Assembly: GCA_029555025.1 (NCBI GenBank)
Contig: JAKPTZ010000007.1
Coordinates: 1 to 64,000, forward strand
Reading direction: 5' to 3'
DNA from: Deltaproteobacteria bacterium
GTDB taxonomy: Bacteria > Myxococcota_A > UBA9042 > DTJE01
DNA length: 64,000 nucleotides
Made by a program: the position numbers and the translations under genes. The number at the start of each line of letters is the position of its first letter. The stretch's first letter is position 1. This document shows, in pieces, positions 53,022 through 61,667 of this stretch. The notes under the pieces are model-generated. The model did no database searches, was not told where the DNA came from, and worked only from the letters and a program-made list of their open reading frames with translations.

Positions 53022-54467
53022 TTGAACGACCTTTGCCCGACCGTGCTTGTGAATCCAGGAATCGTCCAGGCGGGGCCTGTCGCGCAGAAGGTATTTCCAC
53101 CGATTGGCCTGATGTACCTGGTCGCGGCCCTGAAGCAGGCAGGCTTGCCGGTTCGCCTGATCGACGCGAACGCGACCGGTGAGGACGACGACGCGGTCGT
53201 TTCACGGCTGCAAGCGATGCAGCCCCTGGCGGTCGGGCTTCCGGTCTTCGACATCACGCTTGTGCAGACCGCTCGGCTGGCGCGGGCCATCCGTGCCGGG
53301 TTTCCACGCGTGATCCTTTTCGCGGGCGGTCCGGCCGCCACGGTCGATCCCGCGCGGACAATCGCCATGATTCCGGAAATCGATTACGTGCTGGCGGGCG
53401 AGGCCGAGGAATCAATCGTCCGGTTTGTCAGGGGCCTGCGGGCCGGCGAGGTCCCGTCCGGAATCCCCGGCCTTTTCGCTGCCGGGCACAATCTGCCGGA
53501 CGACCACCCGCCCCAGCCGGCCAGGATACTCGACCTTCAGGCAATTCCCCTGCCGGATCGGGAATGCGTGCGGGAAAACTACGAGGCCAGGCGATACTAC
53601 ACGGTACTCGTCCCGGATCGGCACATCGACTGCGTGGTCACCAGCCGCGGCTGCCCCCACCGATGCGCGTTCTGTTACAACTGGCGGTTCAGGCAGGCAT
53701 ACCGATCGCCCGACAGTTGCCTTGAAGAATTCGAGATGCTGCGCGCGCGCGGCGTTACAACCATCGAAATCCTTGATGACAATTTCACCACCGACCGGGA
53801 TCGGGCAATGACGATCCTCGAATCGGTCGCCGCGATGAGGATGCCGGTACGGTTCAGGATCAAGGCACGCGCGGACGCGATCGATGAAGGACTGATGAAG
53901 GCGGCAAGGCGGGCCGGCGTCTATCAGGTCAGCATCGGCGCGGAGTCGGGTTCCCCCGAGATGCTCTGCCGGATGAAGAAGCGCCTGACGCCGGACGTGA
54001 CGGCGCGCGCGGTCGAAACCGTGATGAAGTCGGGCGCGTACTGCCATACCAGCTTCATCGTGGGATTTCCCGGCGAGACGCGCCAGACGATGGACGACAC
54101 GGTGAAGATGATCAAGGCGGTCAGGCCGACATCGGTCTCGATCGACGTGCTGGCCCCTTATCAGGGAACATCGGTTTATGAAATGGCGAAGGCCGACGGG
54201 ACGCTCCAGGGCGACTGGTCAGCCAGTCCGGGTGACCCGCTGCCATGGATCCGCCTCGACTGGACGACGACCAGGAAGGATCTTGAAGACGCCCGCAAGG
54301 CCATGCTCTTCAGGGTATATTTCAACCTGCGGTACATGACGCGATACGCCGCGATGATAATCGGTGGAATGAATCCGACCATGGGCCGTTACCTTGTCCA
54401 GGAAGCCATCGCAACACTGCCGGGGGCCCGCGGGCTGCCTGCCGAACACCAAAAGGGCAACGAATGA
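53022..54467 (+). CDS. B12-binding-fold radical SAM protein, second copy
   Basis: A 481-residue protein starting at TTG 53022 after GGGGGACG. B12-like N-terminal domain (about 5-145) with LIDAN in place of DxHxxG, then the radical SAM motif CPHRCAFC (Cys211, Cys215, Cys218). Downstream landmarks include LDDNFTTDRDRA, IGAESGSPEML and GFPGETRQT. It ends in an ATGA-type overlap with the third copy. Reaction unknown. Confidence 0.9.
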   Translation: MNDLCPTVLVNPGIVQAGPVAQKVFPPIGLMYLVAALKQAGLPVRLIDANATGEDDDAVVSRLQAMQPLAVGLPVFDITLVQTARLARAIRAGFPRVILFAGGPAATVDPARTIAMIPEIDYVLAGEAEESIVRFVRGLRAGEVPSGIPGLFAAGHNLPDDHPPQPARILDLQAIPLPDRECVRENYEARRYYTVLVPDRHIDCVVTSRGCPHRCAFCYNWRFRQAYRSPDSCLEEFEMLRARGVTTIEILDDNFTTDRDRAMTILESVAAMRMPVRFRIKARADAIDEGLMKAARRAGVYQVSIGAESGSPEMLCRMKKRLTPDVTARAVETVMKSGAYCHTSFIVGFPGETRQTMDDTVKMIKAVRPTSVSIDVLAPYQGTSVYEMAKADGTLQGDWSASPGDPLPWIRLDWTTTRKDLEDARKAMLFRVYFNLRYMTRYAAMIIGGMNPTMGRYLVQEAIATLPGARGLPAEHQKGNE

Positions 54468-55927
54468 TTGACGGGATTCTGAAGAAGGTCGGGCTTGACC
54501 TGAAGATCGACAGGGACGCCGGGCCGGCCGTGATATTGGCCAGGATACCTTCATGGATCGATTCGCGACACACGCATCCGGAAAACTGCGAGGCCCCGCT
54601 GGATCTTGGCTACTGCTGCACCGCCGCATCGGTGCGCGGGTTCGTTCCGGTTCTTCTGGATCTTGAAACCGGCGTTATCTCATCGACCGACCTGATCGAG
54701 TCAGTCCGCCGGCTTTGCCCCGCGGCCGTTTTCCTTTCCGGCATCACGCCCGCCGTCCAGGCGATGCTGGACATCGCTTCGAAGGTTCGGGCCGCGGCGC
54801 CTGACTGCCTTGTGGTTGCCGTTGGCCAGCACGCGGACTACTCGCCTGGCACCTTCCTTTTCCCGGGGTCGCCGTTCTCCTTAACGACCGTGGGCGAATT
54901 CGAGGAAACCGTCGGCGAAGTCCTTGCGGCCCTCCGCGACGGGCATGACCCGAGGGTGGCCGGCACCAGGTCCATTCAGGGCACAAGTCTTGTCACCCAC
55001 GGCGAGCGCCCGGCGACGACCGACCTCGACGGACTCGGCATGCCGGATCACCGATTTTTCCTTTCGCCGGTCTATCGGTACCTGCACCCGATGCGGACGC
55101 CGGTCAGGCGCAGGTGGGGCTTCGTCCAGGCTTCACGCGGCTGTCCGTTTTCATGCATCTACTGTTCCAAAACGCTTCGGACATCGTTCGGCCCGACAAT
55201 CCGCAACCGCAGCCCGGAATCGGTGATTGACGAAATGCGCTGGCTGAATCGCCACGGAATCACCACGGTCGTCTTCACGGACGATCTTTTCAATTCGTCG
55301 AAGGAACGGGTGATGCATCTGTGCGAAGCCATCCTGTCGTCCGGCCTGAAGATGGGTTGGACCGCGGAAGGGCGCGTCAAGCCGACCGACCTGGAGATGT
55401 TCAAGATGATGCGCCGGGCCGGGTGCTCGACGTTTTCGATGGGCGTGGAAAGCGGCTCGCCGGCGATTCTGCGGACACTCGACAAGAAGGCGACCGTCGC
55501 CGAGGCGGAACGGGCTTTCGCGCAGGCACGCGAAGCCGGCCTTCTCCGCGTGGCCTTCTTCATGGTCGGATGCCCGGGGGAAACCAGGTACGATTTCGAA
55601 ATGACGCGTGCCCTGCTTCGACGGCTGAAGCCGGAAATGATCCAGGTTGCGAATTTTACGGCCTACCCCGGTTCACGGGCATACGAAAGCTACCTGAAAT
55701 CGATGAACCTGCCGTGGGAACGCTTCCAGCATTATGAAAGGCTGACCAATCTCAGCGCCGAATCGGACGAGATGGTCAGGCAGTGGCAGAAGACGCTTTA
55801 CATGGATCTGCTGACAGGCGGGGATTTCGCCTTCAGGTACGTCCTTAAGCAGAACGTCGGAATGCTTCTTAACCTTGACCGCGAAATCTCTTTCGCCATG
55901 AAGGCGGCAAGAAAGCTGCTGCAATAA
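54464..55927 (+). CDS. B12-binding-fold radical SAM protein, third copy
   Basis: A 487-residue protein with an N-terminal B12-like fold (about 20-155) and the radical SAM motif CPFSCIYC (Cys227, Cys231, Cys234). Later landmarks are FTDDLFNSSKERV, GVESGSPAILRTL and VGCPGETRYD. Its start overlaps the previous gene by four bases. Its 3' end overlaps the convergent YfhO-like gene by 59 bases, so the two messages are partly antisense. Substrate unknown. Confidence 0.9.
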   Translation: MIDGILKKVGLDLKIDRDAGPAVILARIPSWIDSRHTHPENCEAPLDLGYCCTAASVRGFVPVLLDLETGVISSTDLIESVRRLCPAAVFLSGITPAVQAMLDIASKVRAAAPDCLVVAVGQHADYSPGTFLFPGSPFSLTTVGEFEETVGEVLAALRDGHDPRVAGTRSIQGTSLVTHGERPATTDLDGLGMPDHRFFLSPVYRYLHPMRTPVRRRWGFVQASRGCPFSCIYCSKTLRTSFGPTIRNRSPESVIDEMRWLNRHGITTVVFTDDLFNSSKERVMHLCEAILSSGLKMGWTAEGRVKPTDLEMFKMMRRAGCSTFSMGVESGSPAILRTLDKKATVAEAERAFAQAREAGLLRVAFFMVGCPGETRYDFEMTRALLRRLKPEMIQVANFTAYPGSRAYESYLKSMNLPWERFQHYERLTNLSAESDEMVRQWQKTLYMDLLTGGDFAFRYVLKQNVGMLLNLDREISFAMKAARKLLQ

Positions 55928-57968
55928 TCCAAAGGAAGGCTGCCACAAGTCCGGCGCCGCCGACCACAAGACCGGCAAAGGCCGCCGACGGCCTGTATTC
56001 CCAGACAACCGTGTGCTTTCCTGCCGGCAGATCGACAGCCCGGAAGAGGTACCACGAAGTGGCAGGCGCGGCGGGCCGCCCATCGACCGTGACGCGCCAA
56101 CCGTCGGCCATCGCGTCCGAAACCACCAGCCTTGATGTCGACGGGGCATCGACCTCGACCCGCACCCTGGCTGCTTCGTAATCGACAATCCGGACTTTTC
56201 CGGCGGCCAGGCGAGGCGGCGGGGTTGACGGATCGATCACGAAGGAAAGGTCTTCGACGCGCGCGGACGCGGCTGAGTCGTTTTGAATCAGGAAGGCCCG
56301 TTCAAAGGCCTGGGCATTGCGGTAAATGAAGTATCCCCGGTCAGCAGTCATGCAGGTCGAATCCGGCCTGGACACCACCGGGATCCACCCTTCGGCGGCG
56401 ACTTCACTGCCCGAAATCAGCGTGGTCACGCCCGCGACATCCCAGAACGCCAGGCCCAGCCCGGCCGGGTCAAGCACGGGACCCACGTTTGAATCCTGAC
56501 GGATGGCCTGGGCATTTTCGGGCGTGATGGCGGACATCACCGCCGCGTACCTGGCCGGAAGGCTGGTTGCAAGCACCTGGACGTCGAACAGTTGCGCGGT
56601 GACCGTCAACGAAGGATACATCGCGCGCGTATCGAACCGCAGCAAGCGGCCCATCGGCGGCGTGGCATCGCGGATGTCCTTCAGGCACTCCTGATCGATG
56701 GCCTGGACGAACCCTGCCGGTTGCTGCAGGCGATAGACGATTTCATACGGCGCCGACCAGACAGGCCAAAGCGCCATCGCGCCGCACATGAAAAGCGCGA
56801 TCCTGCCCGATCGGCCGGCCCAGTTCGACGCGACACCGACCGCAAGGCCCAGCGCGACGGCGGCCAACACCGGAAATGGCGACACGAAATACTTCGAACT
56901 CAGCTTGAAATGCTCGAACATCGGCACGATCGCATGCCACAGGCGCACGATCGGCGTGTTCGTGATGGTCAGAACGAAGAGGATGGAAAGGATGAAGACC
57001 CCCCTTTCCAGCCATCTGCGGCGCATCGGCAGAAGAACGACAAGGACGGCTGCCGGTCCAAGGATGGTCAGGGCATACCCGATAAGATCCTCGTCAAACT
57101 CGGGGCGCGACGGATCGGCGAAGACGTGAAGGGTCGATTGGATATTGGCCGCAAGCGGAAGAAGCTGGACGGACGCCACGGCCAGCGCGACCGCAAGCCA
57201 GCCGGCGCCACCGGCCAGAACTGACTTCCATGGCGTTTCCCGGCGCGGCCATCCTTCGCCGATTACATAAAGCGCCCCAAGGGCAAGTCCGAAATAGACG
57301 CCCTGCGGATGCCCGGACAGCGCCGCGCAACCGGACGCGATGCCCGCCGCCGGGAACGCCCACGCGGACTTCCTTCGAACCGCGAAGGCCAGCAGGAAAA
57401 GACCGATCATCGACCAGTCGGTTGCCACGTGATGGATCAGGAGTTCTTCCGCCGGCGGGTACCGAAGCACAAGCGACGCATAGACCGCGGCGCCCGCGAC
57501 CGATCCTGCCGAACCGACGCCGAAAAGCCACAGGAACCCGAAGGCGGCCATGGCCCCGGCGATGCCCATGACGATGGAACGCCAGGAAAGAACGACAGTA
57601 TCGGCCGCAACACCGCGGAAAACCGCCATGAAAGGATCAAAGACCAGGGCGTCGGGATCTGCGGCAAGCGGCAGTCCGAAGGCCGGCCACGGATTCATCA
57701 ACGGAAGGCTGCCGACGGCTGTCTGGCGACCGACTTCGGCGTGAAGCGGCAGGTGAACCGACGTCTCGTCTGTGGGAGGATTTTCCAGATGCGTGTGAAA
57801 AAGTACCCGGCCGTCAAGGACGACCGGCCAGGCAAAGGCAAGAACGACCGCGCACACGACACCCAGCGCAACAAGCGGAACAAACCACCGGCGACTGGTC
57901 AGGCTGTTCCAGGGTGCGGACACCGGGCCTCCTTGACGGACGACATCAATCGGCGATATCGGCGACAC
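55869..57968 (-). CDS. YfhO-like polytopic membrane protein
   Basis: A 699-residue protein with about 11-13 transmembrane segments and two periplasmic beta regions. The C-terminal region RVTVDGRPAAPATSWYLFRAVDLPAGKHTVVWEY followed by a last helix is typical of YfhO-family proteins (PF09586), which belong to the GT-C superfamily and are linked to lipid- or polymer-bound sugar transfer. It overlaps the end of the CotH gene by 23 bases and is the last gene of the VTC/CotH cassette. Confidence 0.82.
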   Translation of the reverse strand: MSPISPIDVVRQGGPVSAPWNSLTSRRWFVPLVALGVVCAVVLAFAWPVVLDGRVLFHTHLENPPTDETSVHLPLHAEVGRQTAVGSLPLMNPWPAFGLPLAADPDALVFDPFMAVFRGVAADTVVLSWRSIVMGIAGAMAAFGFLWLFGVGSAGSVAGAAVYASLVLRYPPAEELLIHHVATDWSMIGLFLLAFAVRRKSAWAFPAAGIASGCAALSGHPQGVYFGLALGALYVIGEGWPRRETPWKSVLAGGAGWLAVALAVASVQLLPLAANIQSTLHVFADPSRPEFDEDLIGYALTILGPAAVLVVLLPMRRRWLERGVFILSILFVLTITNTPIVRLWHAIVPMFEHFKLSSKYFVSPFPVLAAVALGLAVGVASNWAGRSGRIALFMCGAMALWPVWSAPYEIVYRLQQPAGFVQAIDQECLKDIRDATPPMGRLLRFDTRAMYPSLTVTAQLFDVQVLATSLPARYAAVMSAITPENAQAIRQDSNVGPVLDPAGLGLAFWDVAGVTTLISGSEVAAEGWIPVVSRPDSTCMTADRGYFIYRNAQAFERAFLIQNDSAASARVEDLSFVIDPSTPPPRLAAGKVRIVDYEAARVRVEVDAPSTSRLVVSDAMADGWRVTVDGRPAAPATSWYLFRAVDLPAGKHTVVWEYRPSAAFAGLVVGGAGLVAAFLWIIAAAFLPPSWRKRFRGQG

Positions 57969-59493
57969 GGGCCGGAATCCAAGCCTTCAATGCCTGAACC
58001 GCCGCATCGTGTTCTTCCTTCGTATATGGCTTCCTGGGATCGCTTTCAACGTACGAAGCGATGGCATCGCCCACCGACGTGACCATGTCAACAAGGCCGG
58101 CTCCGGCAACAAGCGCGGGAATCGACTCGAAAGCACCCTGCATCATCCCGCTGCAGACCGGATTGGCAAAGCAGGACGTGCAGAACACCGACGTGCACGT
58201 ATCAAAGGCGGGGGTCTCGACGAAAGTCCTGTCGGTTCCCCACGGCATCATCGTGAAAACGCCGTCGTCGTCGCTGTGCAGGAAGAAATTGTTGGCCGCC
58301 ATCGAATACCCGTCGGTATGGGCGATGAAGGCCTCGATGGCCCACATCTTCGTCATCGACGCCATGTCGGCGACTTCCGAGACGCCTTCATGCCAGCCGG
58401 ACGTGGAAGCGATACGCTCCATCAACTTTTCCAGATCCGCAACGTCCAGCTTGTCACCGTCCTCGACGTCGAACTTGCCGATCTGACCGGCATAAAGGTC
58501 GCCGGTGCCCTCGTACAGGTGCTGGGTGGATGCAAAATTGAACGTCGTGAACTGATCGTCGTAATTTTCCACCAGCACGTACAGCCCGTAGTCCTGGCCG
58601 TTTACGCGAACCTGGGCGTAACCGGTGCGGGGCGCGGGGATCCCGGCTTCGCGGAAAAGCTTGTACGCCAGCGTTTCGTGCATCATCGTGCGGTCGTCAA
58701 CCATGTTGTTCAGAGTGAAGTTCTTCATTCCAAGCACGCGATCGCCGACCGCGTAACCGTCGGCCTTAATCTTGAAGGCGGCCTTGGCGGTCAGGGGCTG
58801 GAACGAATACCCGCTCTTCAGGCGGACGCCGACCGGCTGGCCGCTGACCGTCTTTCCGGCGACCGTCACGCTGACGACACCGGAAACGTACTCATACGGA
58901 TCGGTGGTCAGGCCGGACACCGCATCGGAACCGAGGGTGATTTCGAACAGGTTCACGACGCCCGGATCAAACAGCTCGTCCGGCGTGTCGGGATTTTCAA
59001 TATTCGCCGTTCCCTGGGTCGGCAGCGTGACGGTGAAGGCGCCGGTTCCGTCCGGGCTGCGTCCCCACGTGAATCCATCCGGCACCGCGGTCACATCGGT
59101 GACGTCGATCACCTTCTTCGAAGGATCCATCAGGAAGACAGACTCGTCGTCGCACTTGATGCCGAAATCGAAACCTTCCCTGGTTTCGCTTGCGCCCTTG
59201 ACGACCAGGTATCCGCCCGGCCTGACTATCGAGCCGGCGGGCAGCGCGTAGTAATGGTCGGTCTTGTCCAGTCCGTCGGTCACAATCCATCCGGCAAGAT
59301 CCGCGACCATGTCACCGACATTCACGATTTCAATCCAGTCGGTTCCGTGGCAGTCGATTTCGTTCAGTCGAACCTCGCTTTCGACCGGAACCACGTCGTC
59401 CGTTACATCCCCGACCGGGTTCGAATCACCGCCGCAACCGACGAATGCGACCAGCAACGACAGGAAAAAGGCAACCGATACTGCATTCTTCAT
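57946..59493 (-). CDS. LTD-CotH kinase-like lipoprotein
   Basis: A 515-residue lipoprotein (lipobox AFVGC). A lamin-tail domain follows (about 38-150: RLNEIDCHGTDWIEIVNVGDMVADLAGW...). A CotH kinase-like domain follows (about 175-505) with FTLNNMVDDRTMMHETLAYKLFREAGIPAPR, VNGQDYGLYVLVENYDD and the metal/ATP motif MPWGTDRTF, where Asp-rich PWDxD is usual. A Cys-rich insert is near CTSVFCTSCFANPVC. CotH proteins phosphorylate surface proteins in Bacillus spore coats. Its ATG overlaps the VTC stop (ATGA). Confidence 0.88.
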   Translation of the reverse strand: MKNAVSVAFFLSLLVAFVGCGGDSNPVGDVTDDVVPVESEVRLNEIDCHGTDWIEIVNVGDMVADLAGWIVTDGLDKTDHYYALPAGSIVRPGGYLVVKGASETREGFDFGIKCDDESVFLMDPSKKVIDVTDVTAVPDGFTWGRSPDGTGAFTVTLPTQGTANIENPDTPDELFDPGVVNLFEITLGSDAVSGLTTDPYEYVSGVVSVTVAGKTVSGQPVGVRLKSGYSFQPLTAKAAFKIKADGYAVGDRVLGMKNFTLNNMVDDRTMMHETLAYKLFREAGIPAPRTGYAQVRVNGQDYGLYVLVENYDDQFTTFNFASTQHLYEGTGDLYAGQIGKFDVEDGDKLDVADLEKLMERIASTSGWHEGVSEVADMASMTKMWAIEAFIAHTDGYSMAANNFFLHSDDDGVFTMMPWGTDRTFVETPAFDTCTSVFCTSCFANPVCSGMMQGAFESIPALVAGAGLVDMVTSVGDAIASYVESDPRKPYTKEEHDAAVQALKAWIPARVADIAD

Positions 59494-60332
59494 CGAAAGA
59501 GCCTCCTGGAAAGGTCGATGGCCGGATTCCTGGCCTGGGGCCTGTTAAAGCACATGAAGTGGTCAACCGCCTGGCAGTACTTCGAAAAACCGCGTCGGGA
59601 CAGGTCGAATCTGCCGATCATCCCCATCACCCATGTCGGAACGCTGGTTTCGGTCTTGATTTCCACAAGAACGGGCGACTCATCTTCGACATGCAGCGCC
59701 GTCGCCCCGTCATCATAATAGATGTACTGCCGGCCGTGATCCAGTTTCGAGGAACCTTCGGCCATGCAGTACGAAAGCTGGCGATCAAACGTGATCCTGG
59801 CATACGCATTGACGTCGCTGACGTAAGGCTCGCGCTGATATTTCACGAAAAGAAACGGTGCCGCGCCGAACGTGATGACAGCATCCTCGAACGATTCGAC
59901 GACCTTGACCCGCCTGGCCGCCGTTCGCGCCCCGTTCAATCCCGGCTCAACCCTTCCAGGCTCTAACCGGTTAGCCATAAACAGGTCGTCCCAGCCGCCG
60001 ACCGGTATGCGCCGGCGAATCTTCCATGTGACGTTTGCCACCTTGTGCTTCAGTTCAAGCCACAGGAACCCGTCCGAGCCATCACCGTAGAAGCGGCACC
60101 TCGGCTTGAACCTGGTGAACCTTTTCAACCGGGTGTCGTTGTAGAACCGAAGATCCGGGGTTTCGAAGTACAGGTTGTTGACGACATAGCGCCCGTCGGG
60201 ATCGACATGCCTGTCGGGCGAACAGAAGGCACTGATGTAATCGCGCATCGCGGGGACGACCGACGACGGAACAAGGTACTTCGATTCGTACCTGCTGATG
60301 ACCTCGGTCCTGTTGCCTTCCACCGGAAGCAA
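59490..60332 (-). CDS. VTC domain polyphosphate-polymerase-like protein
   Basis: A 280-residue VTC domain without membrane segments. It has RYESKYLVP at the N terminus, basic residues in LKRFTRFKPRCRFYGD, WLELKHKV and KIRRRIP lining the tunnel, and VLVEIKTETSVPTW late in the chain. VTC proteins make or handle polyphosphate or another nucleotide-driven polymer. It lies four bases from TolC on one side and overlaps CotH on the other. The VTC-CotH-DUF4956 set recurs in bacteria. Confidence 0.93.
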   Translation of the reverse strand: MLPVEGNRTEVISRYESKYLVPSSVVPAMRDYISAFCSPDRHVDPDGRYVVNNLYFETPDLRFYNDTRLKRFTRFKPRCRFYGDGSDGFLWLELKHKVANVTWKIRRRIPVGGWDDLFMANRLEPGRVEPGLNGARTAARRVKVVESFEDAVITFGAAPFLFVKYQREPYVSDVNAYARITFDRQLSYCMAEGSSKLDHGRQYIYYDDGATALHVEDESPVLVEIKTETSVPTWVMGMIGRFDLSRRGFSKYCQAVDHFMCFNRPQARNPAIDLSRRLFR

Positions 60333-60335
60333 ACC

Positions 60336-61667
60336 TCACTCGCCAAGGAGTTCCCCGAAAGTATCGAAACCGGCCGCCTCGCAGAGGTCAAGCAGGGCTT
60401 CAACGTATTCCCGCCTGGCATCGACCATCATCCATTCCAGTTCGGCGCCGGAAAGCTCCAGGTCGATGACCTCTTCTTCCGATATCCCCTTCGACCTGGC
60501 CACGGCCGCCATCCGCTCGACATCTTCCCTGGCCTTCGCGACATGATCCTTCAAGGTCACCCATGCGGCCCTGGCGGCCGACGCCTGCGCGAAATCCTGG
60601 CCAATCCGCTTCCTGACCTGGTCGATCCCGGCGGAACCGTTGTCTTCCCGGCTGGCCAGGGCCATTTCGGCCCGTCTCAGCTTGTGGCGACCCCAGTTGA
60701 AGACAGGGATTTCAATTCCGAAGGACAGTTCGCCCCAGTCCCTGTCGCGGCTTTCGTAATGATATGCGGCCTGGACGAACCTGAAGGTCGGTATCATGTC
60801 CAGCACCTCGGCCCTGCGCGAAGCCCGCGCCAGTTCGGTCCGGCGCGCCTCCAGTGCCAGTTCGGGACGAACCGACTCGGCCCTTTTCATGATTGCGTCA
60901 AGTTGCGGCTCGCCTTCCGGCAGTTCAAACCCGGCCGCATCGACCGGGGAATCGTTTCCGACAATGGCGGCCAGGGCCTGCCTGGCGGCGCCGAGTGCCT
61001 TCTGCAGGCTTGCCACGTCGCGCCTTGCCTTCAAAAGGGACGTCTGGGCCTTCATGCTGCGAACGAACGGCACCGTTCCAAGATCCGCAAGCCTTGAGAG
61101 CACATCAACCCGACGGGCCTCCAGGGCTTCCCGCCGCTGCGCGGCGACGACTTCGTCCTTCAACAGCAGGACATCGAAAAAGGCCTGCCTGGCCTGGCCG
61201 ATCACCTCTATCCGGTACTCGAATTCATCAACGCACGCATCCTGGTATTCCCACCTGGCAAGCGCGACGTTTTCCCCGACTTCGCCGAACCGCGGAAGAT
61301 GCCATCGCAAACCGATCTGGAAACGGTGGTTCGCGTCGGAATCGAAGTATTCGGTCGAAAGATCCTGGATCCGCAGTTCCGGATTGCGGACGTCGTACTT
61401 CGCGAAGTCGGCGCCGACCTTGCGGGCACTGGCCCTCTGGCGAAGGCGCTGGAGTTCCGGGCTTGAATCGACTGCGGCCTGGACGACTTCGCCTTCCGAC
61501 ATGACAAGTCCGGAAAATCCGTCATCGGAAGCCGGATCAGAATCGGCGCCAGGGGCGGGCGCGCCTTTGGCGCCGTCCCCAAAGGATTCCAGGGCCACTG
61601 CCGTCAACGAAGGCAACAGCAGCACGACAAGAATGACTGCCGCACCACGCCAAATCATCGTGACCAC
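60336..61667 (-). CDS. TolC-family outer-membrane efflux protein
   Basis: A 443-residue exported protein with a signal peptide, an acidic Gly/Ala/Asp-rich start, and two repeats of long helices. Landmarks are SSPELQRLRQRASARKV, HRFQIGLRWHLPRFGEVG and LSFGIEIPVFNWGRHKLRRAEMALASRE, typical of TolC/OEP proteins. It would be the outer-membrane channel partner of the adaptor encoded upstream, whose stop overlaps its start by 13 bases. Confidence 0.92.
   Translation of the reverse strand: MVTMIWRGAAVILVVLLLPSLTAVALESFGDGAKGAPAPGADSDPASDDGFSGLVMSEGEVVQAAVDSSPELQRLRQRASARKVGADFAKYDVRNPELRIQDLSTEYFDSDANHRFQIGLRWHLPRFGEVGENVALARWEYQDACVDEFEYRIEVIGQARQAFFDVLLLKDEVVAAQRREALEARRVDVLSRLADLGTVPFVRSMKAQTSLLKARRDVASLQKALGAARQALAAIVGNDSPVDAAGFELPEGEPQLDAIMKRAESVRPELALEARRTELARASRRAEVLDMIPTFRFVQAAYHYESRDRDWGELSFGIEIPVFNWGRHKLRRAEMALASREDNGSAGIDQVRKRIGQDFAQASAARAAWVTLKDHVAKAREDVERMAAVARSKGISEEEVIDLELSGAELEWMMVDARREYVEALLDLCEAAGFDTFGELLGE

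Noticed and set aside
58009-59718. Plus-strand open frame of 569 codons opposite the CotH gene
   Set aside because: Antisense to LTD-CotH and VTC; His/Arg/Gly-rich, without motifs.
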